Below the pieces are notes generated by a model. It was not told the DNA's origin, made no database searches, and saw only the letters and a list, made by a program, of their open reading frames with translations. A stretch of 64,000 nt of DNA. Origin: Cladopsammia gracilis. Its lineage: Eukaryota > Cnidaria > Anthozoa > Scleractinia > Dendrophylliidae. This document shows positions 17,320 through 29,810 of this stretch, piece after piece; the stretch's first letter is position 1, and every line of letters begins with the position of its first letter. Position numbers and translations under genes: made by a program. Location of the stretch: positions 124,001 to 188,000 of the forward strand of contig JAJGOT010000598.1 in the NCBI GenBank assembly GCA_022457155.1, given 5' to 3'.

Positions 17320-18671
17320 GTAAGAACTTATTAACTTAAAACAACTTAAAACCATTTCCAATTCAAAAGATTAAAGGTAGTTAAAATTATGATCTTTTAT
17401 CTTGTGAATTGGATCCAAAAAATGGATAAATAATGTCGATAAATACGGAATCAAAGTAGACAGTTAATTATGATTAACTGTCGATAAATAAGGAATCAAA
17501 GTATTCATTCATTCATTCTTCTTTAAAAACGTCTATACTCAATTATTTCAGTTTCTCAAGACCAGAACGAAAATAAAACTCATTTCACTTAGTAAGAAAT
17601 AGAAAAGCAATCTATTTGATATTTTGTATTTTACATGACAACTTTTCTGCAATTAGGTGTGCATCAATTCAAAAGTAACGGTGATGACAGTAGCTTCTGT
17701 CGAAACATGTTTTCTTTTTCTTGAAAATCGCTATTAATTTGCTGTTTTAATTTTGTGACCTTTACGGATGAATAAATAATAATGATTTATGTCTGATTTA
17801 TACCACAAAACATTCATCAAGGTTACATACTCTTTATATACTAATGTCTTTGTTTCGTTTTCCCAAGGCAAACTCCAATGCACGGTAGACATTGGTTTGG
17901 TGATAGATCAGACTGAAAGCCTTCAAGCGGAGAACCTTCCCATAATCAGGGAATCTCTTAAGCACTTCATTCAGAAATTCACCATTGGACCAGATGACAC
18001 CCTTGTGTCTTTGGAATCATTTGGAGAATTCAGCACACTTCACAATACCTTCAGTGACCCAGACTACCAGTCCGAGCAAGCCATGCTGGATCTGATAGAT
18101 GCCCAACTGACGGAGGTTGACAATATAACGCGACTGGACAGGGCACTATCCACTGCCGATGAAGAAATGTTTATCGCAGATAGTGGTAAAAGGCCTGGTC
18201 TGCCAAGTTTTATGGTGCTATTGACCGATGGAAAGACAAATCCTGCCAGTGAAGATTTTTCATCGGCTGTGGATTCCCTAAAGGTAACTGATTTTCTGGA
18301 GACTAAGGAAAATTATAAACATCAACCGACCTCTTAAACAGTTCGCTTACCAATGCTTGATGGCATGCTCTCAGTACTCTCTTTGATAAGCTGTTTAGAG
18401 ATCTTCGGATGTCTTCATCAATTTTGGAATGGTGATTAGAAATAATTGCAGCGTTTATCTTTGACGACTTTTAATGGAGCATGTCCTTCGTTTTGATCCA
18501 GGTCTTCACAAATTTTTGGCCATTTAAAACAATCTTAAGAAAATTTTCTTTATGACTTAATATATTTTAATATATATGTATAGCACTGTCTGCAGTTAGT
18601 TATAAAGTCATCTGTGATCTATTTGTTATATATATATATATATATAACATATACTATATGTTACTACTATA

Positions 18672-18754
<83 letters not shown>

Positions 18755-19144
18755 ACATATACTATATGTTACTACTACTACTAACTACTACTACTACTAA
18801 AGACGAGGGTATTAGCCAACACCAACTCGGGAATCACGGATGGCTGCTCTCCACAGGTCACTGTTGTTCATAAGGGCGCGAATCTCGCCAGTGTTACTGA
18901 GTCCAATATCTCTTCTAAGGGTGTCTATGTAAGTGGTTGCTGGTCTTCCCTTACTGCGAGTACCGTGTTTTGGTTCCCAAAAGGTGAGATCTGATGCAAC
19001 CAGCTCAGGGTGACGGACACAGTGACCAGCGAGGCCCATTCTTCTGGCTCTGATTTTGTCGGTAACCCGGGGAAGCGTGTCATAGAGGTCGACGTTTTTG
19101 ACGTGATCTTCCCAAGAGACATTAAGAACCATCCTCAGCATTCT

Positions 19145-19221
<77 letters not shown>

Positions 19222-22200
19222 CCAGTGCCCATCCTAAGCATGTTTTCAAGGCATTCCATTTTGGGGTTGCCTCGAGACTACGCAGAAATTGTTCTGAGGA
19301 CAAGGGCTACCTGGTTGACCAGCGGCAGAAATTCCTAGAAGTGATTTGCTTAAATCTAAAGTTAGGGATTCCAAAAAATTCTTTCCTTTCGTTCTTACAT
19401 ATAATCCGAATTTACCATCCATTAATGGGTTGATTAGAAAACATTTCCATTTTTTGGAGTCATTCCCCAAACTTAAAGAGCTCTTTCCATCTAATTCTAT
19501 TATATCATCATATATATATCGCGGACCTAAGAACCTTAAAGAAATTTTAGCACCTCCAAAGTGCAGAAACATCCCGCGGACGGCAACGGATGCACAGGCA
19601 CCCGGCTGTTACAAATGCGATAAGACCAGATGTGACCTTTCTGAGAATTTCCTTGTTAATTCTTTCAGCGCCCAAACTGGCAAATCATATAGTGTTCGAC
19701 AAAGACTTTCGTGAAACTCCAATATAATGTAATTTATTTGGTTCATTGCAAGAAACTGCAATCTCCAGTATGTTGGATCGACCACTATTGAATTTAAAGT
19801 TAGATTTTCACAAATCTACGATGAAAACAAACAAGAAAATCTGCGTGGTCTCCATATACACTTCAACAGAACACCACACATTCTATCAGATTTCACTTTT
19901 CATTACCAAATTCAAACAAACACAACTCAATACACAGAAAAATTACTTGTCACGAAAGAAGCGTACTGGAATGCGCAGCTATTTTCCCTCTCGCTTTTTG
20001 GACTAAATAAAAGACAGGAATTTCATTCAAAAAATCGTATTCATTACACTTAAATTCAGGGGGTTTTATCACTAGGTTGCGATTTTCTTATAGCAGACTT
20101 TTAGTTTTAATTTTTATATTTTTCTCACCTGTTGTAATTGCCTTAGCGTTCAAGGGCCTCGCTCAGGAATTTGTCATTTTTGTGCCGGCCTCGTCACTCA
20201 AAGGCTCTGGGTGCGGAATTTATTACTCATTGTTTAAGGACCCTGCTCAGGGATTATGTTGTGACATGGGCCTATATGATTTTCAGGGTCTTGAATGGGA
20301 AACCTGTTACGCTGTGGCAATTGCATAACTTTTACCATTTACTTCGGATTGTTTCTCTTTAGTAATTATACTTTCTATTGTTAAGTTTACCGCAGCTCTT
20401 TAGTATATTTGTGGCACTTATTGTTTTCCTTTGGTTTAGTTTCGTTATCACTTGCAATTTTACTTTTATTTTGTTACGTAATTTAAGTCTATTTAAGTCT
20501 ATTTAAGTCTCATTTGTAACTGTTTGTGCAACTGATGAAGGTCGAAACGTTTTTAACTAAATTTTTTATATTTTTTATATCAAGTTGTCCATTTTCGGTC
20601 TTCTTAACTAGTTACTAGTTATAAAGGCGATTCGCAGCATATATATTTCAGAAATCGCTGTGAATCGCATTCGAAACGAGAATAGGTTGGTGATCCAAAG
20701 ATTATGAGGCAATTAGTTCAGTCCATACCAGCTTCTACCGACACTAATTTGTAAAAATGTCTCAATAATCAACCTTTACTAAAAGGTTATACTATGATTT
20801 TTACATTACAGGGTAGGGGTGTACGTTTGTTTGTGGTTGCAGTTGGTCCAAAATCTGCGGAGCCAGAACATCAGCAGGTTCTAGAAAGTGTTGCTGGTGA
20901 TGACGTTTACTATGATTCAGATTATTCCGATCTCAATGCGTTGTTTGATGACCTGGCAAACGAAACTTGTCGTAAGTGATTAATGTTAATGTAACAAGCG
21001 TAGGTGATACCAATATAATAAACAGTATTTGTTTTTGAATAAGTTATAGAAGAATAATAAAGTTATAACAGTTTTTCCAATCCAACTTAAGAATTAAAAA
21101 TACATCAGACTTATTTATGGTCATTTATGAAAAGTATAGATAAGATCAAAGAAAAAAACAGTGAGACAATTTAACTGCGCAAAGTAACCCCGCCCTATTT
21201 ATTATCCTGCCCACTAACGGTCGTCTCTTTCCTTTACAGACTGCAACAGCTTCTCAAAGTGCCATGCAGTTCGATCAAATTTTTCAATTTCATTTTTGTG
21301 TATTTTTCGGAAGAAAATAATGTATTTAGTAACCCGTCCAAACCGTTTTTCAATCCGAACAAGGGAAAACGTTTTTTTTTTCGGCCGTACATGCACGTTT
21401 CGTATTTGCACGGCCGCTGTTAAATTTACATGTTCCTTAAGTTTCAAAATATAGCCAGCGAAAGTGACGTCAGAGACTCAACGACAACGATAGCGGCACA
21501 AAACAATAGGTTTATTGAGCGAAAACCATGTCTCTGCCAGTCTGCTTGTGCTTTTGACATTTTGATACATTTCTTTGCCGCTCCCTGCAAAAGTCTCAGA
21601 CGCCACTTTCGCTGGCTATTTTTTGGAACTTTAGGTACGTGCAAAACCGTTTTCCCTTTATCAGATTGTAAAATGGTCTGGAAGGGTTACTAAATACATT
21701 ATTTCCTTTCGAAAAATGCAAAAAACGAAATGTAAAAATTTGAAGAACCTGGCACTTTAAGACTTAAGGTTACAGTGTACCTTCAGATCGAAAATTTATT
21801 GAAAATTTTTTTTTCGCGTTAAAATAAAGTTTACAGAATGAACTTTCATCCCAAAAAAAATTATCGAAAAATAGTGAAAATTGACGGAGAAATGACGGTA
21901 TAACTTTTGTGGGCGGAGTTTGTTTATTGAGCGATATGTTTTTTTAAGCGCCGTTTTCTCAAAGTTAATTTTTCGCTTGTTGGGGACACTTTAAAGAGCT
22001 ACAACTCAAAGGGAATTTGTTCGATTTTCCTTAAATTTGGACAGAAGCTAAGCTAACATATAATCAACAAAAACTTGTCGGCGAATTTCTTAATTCCGAA
22101 AACTTTTTCGTCAAGAGCCATTTCCGTGCGATCATTCCAATTTTTTTTCTCCCCTTTTCGAAAATATTCTATAACTTTTCACTGCAATTGAATATGGGAA

Positions 22201-25200
22201 ATCGCCGACACGTTTTTTTTTAGCGTTTCGTGTCCGGAAACCCGAGAACAAATCAAATTAGCAAAATATAATAATCGCTTTGAGTTGTAGCGTTTTAAAG
22301 CTGATTCGGGTATTCGAATTAAGACGTCGTAAAAAATTCGACAATTCTTTTTTTTACCAAATGGTTTCCATATTTAGATAGCCAGCTCTATGAGCTTTAA
22401 TTTGATATCTGGGTTTAGGTATATTAAGTGTAATCTTAAGACGCTAGAGCTGTTATACTGGAAACATCCCCGAAGGTACACTGTAACTTTAAACGAATCG
22501 CAGACGGTGTTCAATGGTTCGTGAACATTAGTCGTTTGTCACTTGTCGGTTTATTTTTGTGCTAGCACAACGAACCGCAGCGGTCTTGTTCTTATTTCAG
22601 GTTCTTTTGATAACCATTTGGCTCTTTTTTCCAAGCACAGACCAACATCAAATTAATCAGGTCTTGTCAATCAGGTTATAAGCCCTGCAAAAGCAAATGC
22701 GAGATCAAATTCGCAACCGAAAGTATTACAGTAATATATATACATAGCCCTAGCCTAACAGCGTCGCACTTTGAACAAGCTTTACTAAGGTGAAACTTAA
22801 CTAAGGTGAAAGGCTGGAAACACAAGAATTAAGATTGACGAACGGGCTATTTTCAATTTTAGCAATTCTCAAAAACAGTATTACGCGACCGTCTGCACAG
22901 TACATTTTTATAGACCGTGAGTAGACCGTACAAAAGTTCACAAAAACAACTTTTCTCTGTCTAGAATAACTAGTACCACTAGTTTCCGAATAAAATACAG
23001 TTTATGTTTGTCAAAAATTGCCCGAGAAACTGATTTGAAAATCAAAAATTGCAAAAATACACAAACATATTTGCATAAGGCGATGCGAGTGAAGATAGAA
23101 CTGTACTATAAAATCAAAGTCTTGTTTTGTTTACATAAAATCGCTTTTCAATCTATCTAATGAATGAACAAACACATAAAAATGGACAACACAATCTTCT
23201 TTCGAAAAAATTTATTCAAATCTCCATTAGTTTACGTTTAAAAGCAAAACGCGTACCATTTAATTATCGAGTACCATTTAATTATCAAGTTCGAGTTCAA
23301 GCTTTCTTCGATGAAATTCAAGAGATCGATACAACTGAATTTAAGCACGTTTTAAAATCAATTCTCCAAAACTAACAATAACACTAATGAAAAGTCACTC
23401 ACAGATTGATATCAACATAAATTCTCATCGAAAACTGTAATCTGTTTTACCTTTAAGTCCCTCGCTTGCTTGGAAATTCAAATCTCCGCTTCTGGTTCTG
23501 AAATCCGTAGAAAACAAACATCTTCCGCATTGATAAAAACGTAATACATGAAGTTCCTCGAAGCAATATTTTATCCCTGAAAGCTCGTCTTTTTCCACTA
23601 AAGCGGCTTCTGAGTATCCCTTAATTAGTATCCCTGTCTTGAGTAGCAAACCGCGAAAAAATGCAGGAAAATAACGACTTTAATTCTCCGCTAGACACAA
23701 CAAACAACTAAAGTGTTTACCGAGCTCACGGCTGTGTGGCCGCGCGAAAAAAAAAGCCTTGCTTTCAAGATCCCGGATGTTGTTTCAACACGGCGGGCGG
23801 GCGGACGGACACGCGCCCGCGAAACATTCCGCTAGCCATGACCATGAAAAATCACGGCACAGGTTCTATGAGTATGGAGCTGCGCAGCCAGGCCCTCGGC
23901 CTGGCAAGTGCTCCGCTAAAAACAAAGTCGCCCTAAAAATAACGACAATGTTGTGTTCACTTAAAACATCGTTCAAAAAGACAGGTTGTAGGTTAAAAGA
24001 ATAAGATCGCTTTGGTAAGAATTGGATAGCAAGGCAGTCTTGGGAACAATCTTTTTTTTCTTGGGTACAAAAGCACAACTTACGGAAAATCTCCTAGATA
24101 ACTGGATCCAGAAAAAACCTTTTAAAGTCCGCTCCAGCTGTTTCAACGCCCGTTTTCTCAAACCAATTTATTCCAGATAATTATATAAATGACTACGATG
24201 TTTCAACGATGTTTGCACAGTAGATGTAAAATAGTCGCCCAACAGTTCTCCGCGCATCTTCGACGATAAAATCTATCTTTGACGATAAATGTTCTTGCTC
24301 ACTGAAGCGGATCTCAGTCACGTTATAAGTTTCGATTGATGTGCTGAGATTCTCAGCAGTCCTCAGTTCGACATTATATGATAGCTTCGTGTTTCACTAC
24401 TTACTTTCTAGTTAAACTGAATCTTATCTTTGGGCACTTCACATTTATCAGGCCTTGCCGACCCAAGAGAACTGCGGGTCTTTCTGGTGATGATAGCAAT
24501 TATTCTGGTCTTTCGAGCATTCTTTGAGTCTTCGCACATTTGTCGTAAAAATAACAGGTCTGGAGAGTATTTTTGCCTGTTTTATTCAAGCAAAAAGACA
24601 TACGTACATACATACATACTCTCAGACTGACATTGTCAGCCATATTCATTATAACGACCAGAGTGTATGGTTTGTGCTTAGTACGTGTAGGTCTCATAGT
24701 TGACCTGGAATTGAGCCTGAGGTTTCAAATGAAAGCTAAATAAATCTAGTAATAGATTTAGTTCGTCTTGTAGTCATTCAGTGTCATGTGAATGTTACAG
24801 AACATTTCCTTTAAGAAATTGTATTTTTTTTGCAATGAAAATTTGCCTCTTATTGCTAATTTGTTTTCCTTTGAAAAATGTTTCAGTCGATTCCACTCGA
24901 TGTTTATTACTTTATTTTGAAAAAGGGACTCTTAATGTTTCATTTGATGGGTAAATTATGTGGTAAAAAGTAACCAATATATAAACACTTTGAGGATTAA
25001 CATTTGGCATCAACCAAAACCAGGCGAGGAAAAATTAAAGAAAGCCAGGATACAAAGGGTTAAATAATCAAAGTGAACTGACCAACTTCCTTTTTTGTTC
25101 TTACTACAGCTGAGGGAGAAATCTGTGCAGTTGACCTGGCCTTGGTAGTAGACAAAACACAGAGCCTCGGGAAAGATAACTTTGAGTTGCTAAAAGGATT

Positions 25201-28200
25201 TGTCATCCAAATATCCGACGCGATGGATATCTCTCCTAACACTTCCCACGAAGCCGTGATTACATTTGCCAATGTGTCCGAAGTTCTAAACACATTTGCC
25301 GACAGCGAATACCACAGTAATATAGCCATGAATTTACTCATAAGTAGCATTGACGATAATTTGGGTCGTCCAACCAGAACAGACAGGGCTTTGGTGGCGG
25401 CCAATGAGAAACTCTTTACCGTGATAGGAGGGGACAGACCAGACTTTAGAAACGTACTGGTTCTTTTCACAGACGGGAAAACCAATCCTGCTTCTCAGCC
25501 TTATGATGAGATCATACCTTTTCTTGAGGTAAGAAATGGTAGATATAATGAGTTGTAAAGAGGAGCCCACATTCATTCATCGACATCATTGTTGTTGCCC
25601 GTAGGTGACTTATATGCAATTATTAGACCTTGCAACGAGCTTGATTTGATAATCCCTTGTTTATTAGATTGAAATTTGATTGAAATGAACCAAAACTTTC
25701 GCACGTTTTGGGAGTGAAAGATAATTTTTTCTGCGTACCCCCCTTTTCCTCCTTTAATATACAAGAACCAACATTTCCAAATTCCACTTCGATCGAGAAA
25801 TTGTGTTTCCCTGACATTCCCATATATTTATCGTTTTTCTTTTATCACTGACATTTTTTAGGCGAAAGACGTTCGTCGCATCGTAGTGGGGATCGGAAAT
25901 AGACTCATTGGATATGAAGATCAGTTGGAAGAAATTGCATCGCCGGGCCTTGTTTTCCTGATAAGAGACTTCGATGATTTGCCCAGTGCGTTTACGAATG
26001 TGACAGAGCAAATCTGTAGTAAGTTTTAATAAACATGAAACTGGAATATTTTAGGTTTGACTGAATTCAGTCAAAGATCAGCAAGATCAGCAAGATCAGA
26101 AAGATCAGCCTTTCCACACAGCGAAGCAGCCATTTTTGTGTTGATATACGACGTCATCCAATCGTTCTTGGCCATTTAAGGAGGCTGGTACCCATTTCTC
26201 AAGTCCACACCCTTTCAATTTTAATGGGCCATATCTTTTGTTGTAGCGCATAAAAAGACAAGCCACTTTGCATGCAAACACACAATACACTGAACATTAT
26301 GGGAGTATAGGATTTGTTTACATCGGTGCTTCCATGGCAACGGAATGGTGATCCTCCGAAATTAACAAGTTGCGGAGTTTCTCTAGATCGAGGGAAATTT
26401 ATGTAAAACCCGCTAGTGGACTAACTGATTTGACCACGGGCTTCAACTGGACAAAGTTTTAAAGAAATGTATGAGAGCGTTTTTGAAATTTTTGGGGATG
26501 AAGTTTTGGAGATTATAAATACAGTGAAAAACATACCATCGACATAATTGGCTAATATCTAAAGAAAACGATGCGCGATGGGAATGCAGTTTCATTTATA
26601 GTAGTTTGACTCCATTTGAAATGGTGTGTGAAAAAGTGAGGGGCTTGCTTTAGCCGATTGCGAGAAAGAAGGATTTGATTAGCGTGCGTTCAGCTGCTCT
26701 TGTTGCCATTTTTGTATGTAATTTGGTCTACGCCTACAAATGTGATGATAATTTGCAAACCGCGAGATAATTTTTTTTAAAAATTTGACAATCTCGAGAT
26801 TAATCTTCAATTTATATGGCCTGCAAGTTTCAAGGACATTGGAGACATGCAAGGCAATAAAATAGGGCCTCCAATGTACCAATTTTTTCCCGCAGAGTTT
26901 GTGTTTACAAGTGAGCGTCCTCATTATTCACGAGTATTGTTTTCAAGTTTCATATGCACGTACAAAACTTTAGCAAAAAATTTATTTGCATCGAACAGAA
27001 CGCTCGATTGCTTTCCGAAGAATTTTCCGAAACATACTAATAACTGGCTTGCGTTACGAATATGACAACAGTACTGATGAAAACAACATCAGAAGCAGTG
27101 TTTCTGCATTTCGTTTATAAATTTCCAAATTGGGATATGTTCTAGTGTCCTGCAATTTTAAAGAGACCCTCGGTATGGCTGCATTACAGCGTGATAACGC
27201 GACATCGAGTGTCTAATGTTTTACTGTCTATACTGAACAATTCTCAAGCCAGCCATTAGCATGTTACGGAAAATTCTTCGGAAAACAATTGAGCGTTCTG
27301 TTCGATGCAAATAAATTTTTTGCTAAAATTTTGCACGTGCATATGAAACTTGAAAACAATACTCGTGAACAATGAGGACGCTCACTTGTAAACACAAAAT
27401 CTGTGGGAAAAAATTGGTACATTGGAGGCCCTATTTTATTGCCTTGCATGTCTTCAATGTCCTTGAAACTTGCAGGCCATATAAGTTGATGATTAATCTC
27501 GAGATTGTCAAATTTTTAAAAAAAAATTATCTCGCGGTTTCCAAATTATCATCACATTTGTAGGCGTAGACCAAATTACATACAAAAATGGCAACAAGAG
27601 CAGCTGAACGCGCGCTAATCAAATCCTTCTTTCTCGCAATCGGCTAAAGCAAGCCCCTCACTTTTTCACACACCATTTCAAATGGAGTCAAACTACTATG
27701 AGATGAAACTGCATTCCCATCGCGCATCGTTTTCTTTAGATATTAGCCAATTATGTCGATAGTATGTTTTTCACTGTATTTATAATCTCCAATACTTCAT
27801 CCCCAAAATTTCAAAAACGCCCTCATACATTTCTTTTAAACTTTGTCCAGTTGAAGCCCATGGTCAAATCAATTAGTCCACTAGCGGGTTTTACATAAAT
27901 TTCCCTCGATCTAGAGAAACTCCGCAACTTGTTAATTTCGGAGGATCACCATTCCGTTGCCATGGAAGCACCGATGTAAACAAATCCTATACTCTCATAA
28001 AGTTCAGTGTATTGTGTGTTTGCATGCAAAGTGGCTTGTCTTTTTATGCGCTACAACAAAAGATATGGCCCATTAAAATTGAAAGGGTGTGGACTTGAGA
28101 AATGGGTACGAGCCTCCTTAAATCAGGTAATGGTGGCAAGCGAAGCCGCTGAACTTTACGTTTGAACTAACTGGTCTTCCCGTTGGAATTTAAACTTAAA

Positions 28201-28547
28201 ATATGGCATGGGAAGTATTCAGCAATTCTACTTTCCAAAACTAAAGGGAAAGAGGAAGGGAAAATTAAGATCATAGTAGTACCTTAATCTGCCTGGAGTG
28301 AAGGGTAAAGTTGTATCGAGGTTGCCTTGCACTTAACGCTTTAATGATCTGTTTATTATCTTGCTACCCAGGTGTTGATGGGGGTTTCTCCGAATGGTCT
28401 TCATACTTTTCCTGCAGTGTGACTTGTGGCGATGGTGTTCAATCAAGAGTCAGATTCTGTACTAACCCCCGTCCCAAGGGGAAAGGAAAGGACTGTGATG
28501 GACCACGCAGGGAGACCAGGGCTTGCAACGAAGGAGAGTGTCCTTGA
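17250..28547 (+). CDS. Secreted vWA-vWA-TSP1 protein (coadhesin-like), six exons
   Basis: Predicted exons are 17250-17319, 17868-18283, 20812-20971, 25110-25528, 25862-26018 and 28372-28547. All junctions are AG/GT and phases match (1, 0, 1, 0, 1), giving 465 residues ending at TGA 28545-28547. Order: signal peptide (about residues 1-17), vWA domain 1 (exons 2-3), vWA domain 2 (exons 4-5), one TSP1 repeat (exon 6). Each vWA domain is split by one phase-0 intron at the same place, so the two domains arose by duplication of an exon pair. Related cnidarian proteins are extracellular matrix or skeletal matrix proteins that bind other matrix components; location outside the cell follows from the signal peptide. 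The role here is inferred from architecture only. Further upstream 5' UTR exons are possible. Confidence 0.8.
17868..18283 (+). CDS. Exon 2: first half of vWA domain 1
   Basis: The acceptor TTTTCCCAAG precedes 17868. The metal-site first loop reads IDQTESL (D-x-T-x-S in place of D-x-S-x-S), a Thr-containing ITRLDRALS follows, and the third loop is [11 protein letters not shown]. It ends at GTAACT in phase 0. Confidence 0.82.
18603..18760. repeat. (TA)n microsatellite
   Basis: Long uninterrupted TA runs, mainly 18672-18751, with ATACTATATGTTACTACTA flanks. It lies in intron 2. Confidence 0.95.
18812..19146 (-). pseudogene. C-terminal fragment of an RTE-like non-LTR retrotransposon
   Basis: The minus-strand protein reads [17 protein letters not shown], then [14 protein letters not shown], then [17 protein letters not shown], then [11 protein letters not shown]: the characteristic tail downstream of reverse transcriptase in this group. 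It is cut on its N-terminal side by a TA run at 19147, and no RT core is present nearby. Only a 5'-truncated relic remains in intron 2. Confidence 0.75.
19147..19221. repeat. (TA)n microsatellite
   Basis: About 36 TA units between the RTE fragment and the Penelope fragment. The longer reading frames crossing it are repetitive IY translations. Confidence 0.95.
19228..20050 (+). pseudogene. Penelope-like element: linker and GIY-YIG endonuclease remnant
   Basis: Starting HPKHVFKAF, the plus strand continues with a region of the type [20 protein letters not shown] and [14 protein letters not shown], a Cys pair (CYKCDKTRC) and then [15 protein letters not shown], the GIY-YIG signature. This order matches the C-terminal half of Penelope-like retroelements. 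Frameshifts occur near 19340, 19715 and 19760-19850, so no intact protein remains. The RT domain is absent. It sits in intron 2 of the vWA-TSP1 gene in sense orientation. Confidence 0.78.
20051..20811 (+). other. Penelope-element 3' region with hammerhead-like core
   Basis: CTGATGA at 20532-20538 and GAAA at 20544-20547 are separated by only AGGTC, so stem II would be at most 2 bp. It is preceded by a thrice-repeated TTTAAGTCTA near 20484-20512. This fits the non-coding end of a Penelope-like element. The intron then runs on to the acceptor at 20811. Confidence 0.35.
20812..20971 (+). CDS. Exon 3: second half of vWA domain 1
   Basis: It encodes [20 protein letters not shown] through FDDLANETC, the closing strand and helix of a vWA fold. 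The acceptor is TTACATTACAG; the donor GTAAGT at 20972 leaves phase 1. Confidence 0.82.
21257..21757. repeat. MITE with inverted arms of about 170-220 bp
   Basis: Left arm from about 21257 (AAAGTGCCA, then AATAATGTATTTAGTAACCC) to about 21480 mirrors 21757 back to about 21590. The best match is the block AATAATGTATTTAGTAACCC and AAGGGAAAACG; arms also share ATAGCCAGCGAAAGTG. No ORF inside is supported. It lies in intron 3. Confidence 0.7.
21768..22488. repeat. 721 bp TIR element with TTAA target site
   Basis: GTTACAGTGTACCTTC at 21769-21784 is mirrored perfectly at 22472-22487, and TTAA flanks both ends (21764-21767 and 22489-22492). There is no coding capacity. TTAA targets are typical of piggyBac- and Kolobok-type elements. 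It lies only 10 bp from the previous MITE. Confidence 0.7.
22493..25109. other. Remainder of intron 3, no gene
   Basis: It includes a GC-rich patch near 23720-23935 (CGGCGGGCGGGCGGACGG) that looks like an old interspersed repeat, and a short CATA run near 24600-24620. Short ORFs here lack any recognised domain. Confidence 0.45.
25110..25528 (+). CDS. Exon 4: first half of vWA domain 2
   Basis: The acceptor TTACTACAG precedes 25110. Metal-site loops read VVDKTQSL (again D-x-T-x-S), PTRTDRALV and [11 protein letters not shown], closely parallel to exon 2. The donor is GTAAGA in phase 0. Confidence 0.82.
25862..26018 (+). CDS. Exon 5: second half of vWA domain 2
   Basis: It encodes [20 protein letters not shown] through FTNVTEQIC, matching exon 3 in position and length. 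The acceptor is TTTTTTAG; the donor GTAAGT at 26019 leaves phase 1. Confidence 0.8.
26175..28120. mobile_element. 1.95 kb fold-back element with arms of about 875 bp
   Basis: The left arm 26175-27052 and right arm 27246-28120 are mirror copies with about 95% or better identity by eye, separated by a loop of about 193 bp. Ends read ATTTAAGGAGGCT and AGCCTCCTTAAAT, so a TTAA target site is possible but cannot be separated from the palindrome itself. Matching short ORFs in the two arms are the same sequence read twice; no transposase is seen. It lies in the last intron of the vWA-TSP1 gene. Confidence 0.9.
28372..28547 (+). CDS. Exon 6: TSP1 repeat and stop
   Basis: After the acceptor [28 protein letters not shown], then RVRFC and [17 protein letters not shown]. 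The W-x-x-x-x-x-CSVTCG core and six cysteines are those of a thrombospondin type 1 repeat, with the first Trp of the usual set present as SEWSS. The protein stops directly after the repeat. Confidence 0.85.
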
Positions 28548-29810
28548 AAAGAGCATTTAATAAGGTAAGAAAACTACGTAGTTGATATCCTGTCATATTT
28601 GATGTTGGTTCCAGATGCCATGTTAACACTCAGACAGACGACTTTGAAACAGATAGTGTTCCAATATATTGCCATTGATTGAAATCATTATCACAGGTCG
28701 TTGGAACATAGCCTGTTCCAGACGTTCAGATAGCGGGAAAAGCGCTAATAGTTGGGTTTTCGCTCACTTTTCTTCGCGCCTTCCCCAACTATTCGCGCTT
28801 TCCCCACTATCTGGAACAGGCTAGTTGGAACACTGCTCCCCTTTCCCCTGGTGCAATGTTGTCTCGCATACACAGAGCACGATGTTAGTAGCTTTGCCAT
28901 TAATCTGACGTTATATTCTTTTAATAATTAGTTGATTATAATATATTGTAGGGAGCCGGTGGTTTCTTTTGGGCTTCCTTGCTCTTAAATTTTATATTTA
29001 TTTATTGTAACTGTTTACAATATAGGGCAATAAACTTGAACTTGAACTTGATTTCATTCAATTTTCAAACAACATTGCATGGGTGGGAGAAGGAGGGACA
29101 GGTTTTGAAACAGTGTTCCAAGATATTGACAGTGATTGTAGCTGTAAAGTATTTTGTCTTGTTTAGATGCAGGTTTTATATTCACTGGAAACTTAAATAT
29201 CAGTGAAAGAACGGGGCAGTACGCAGCTCTTACAAGGTCTTCTCTGATTTGCTGAGAAAACAATAGAACAAACAACACAACAATGGCTAACAATAGACCC
29301 TAGACCTAAAAACAATAGAGCTGTATGATATACAGGTCCAATGAAATTAGAGGTTGTAAAGAGCTGCGTGGTATCTGGAAAGAACACGGTACTATAGCCT
29401 CTTGTGTGGATCTAATTTGATTTATTTCTGATTTAACAGGAGTCCTCAGCAGAAAATGAAGGAGCACATGTCCACCTTCAAGATATAATTAATCATGTAG
29501 ACATGACTAATGAGGGAAAGGTAGATTAATTATGTTAATGCGAGGGAAGTATTGGAGTAACGTTGATCAAAACGTTTTTAGCATCTTGTAGTTGGGTCTG
29601 TGAAAAGGATTTCAAATAAACTGTGTAATGCTGGTTTGAACATCACTGTGTTGTTAGCTTGCTGTTTACTGACGAAAGTGTTAACAAAGCTTTGCAAGTT
29701 TGGAGTTAAGTTGCTCCTGCAGCTGGTAAACTTAGTGATCTTCTGGTTAAAGTGCAATTTCTCCATACCACCTCTAACAATATAAACGTACAACAGTATG
29801 GCTATTTATA
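28548..29810. other. 3' flank with possible UTR exon and retroelement tail
   Basis: A GTAAGA donor follows the stop at 28565. Near 29022-29050, GGGCAATAAACTTGAACTTG with tandem AACTTG copies looks like the 3' tail of a CR1/L2-type element. No other gene is supported. Confidence 0.4.

Noticed and set aside
18658..19303. ORFs containing long IYIYIY runs
   Set aside because: They read through TA microsatellites; only the RTE-like part at 18812-19146 has meaning.
26679..27563. Two similar ORFs on opposite strands
   Set aside because: They are the two arms of one fold-back element read in mirror image, without a recognised domain.
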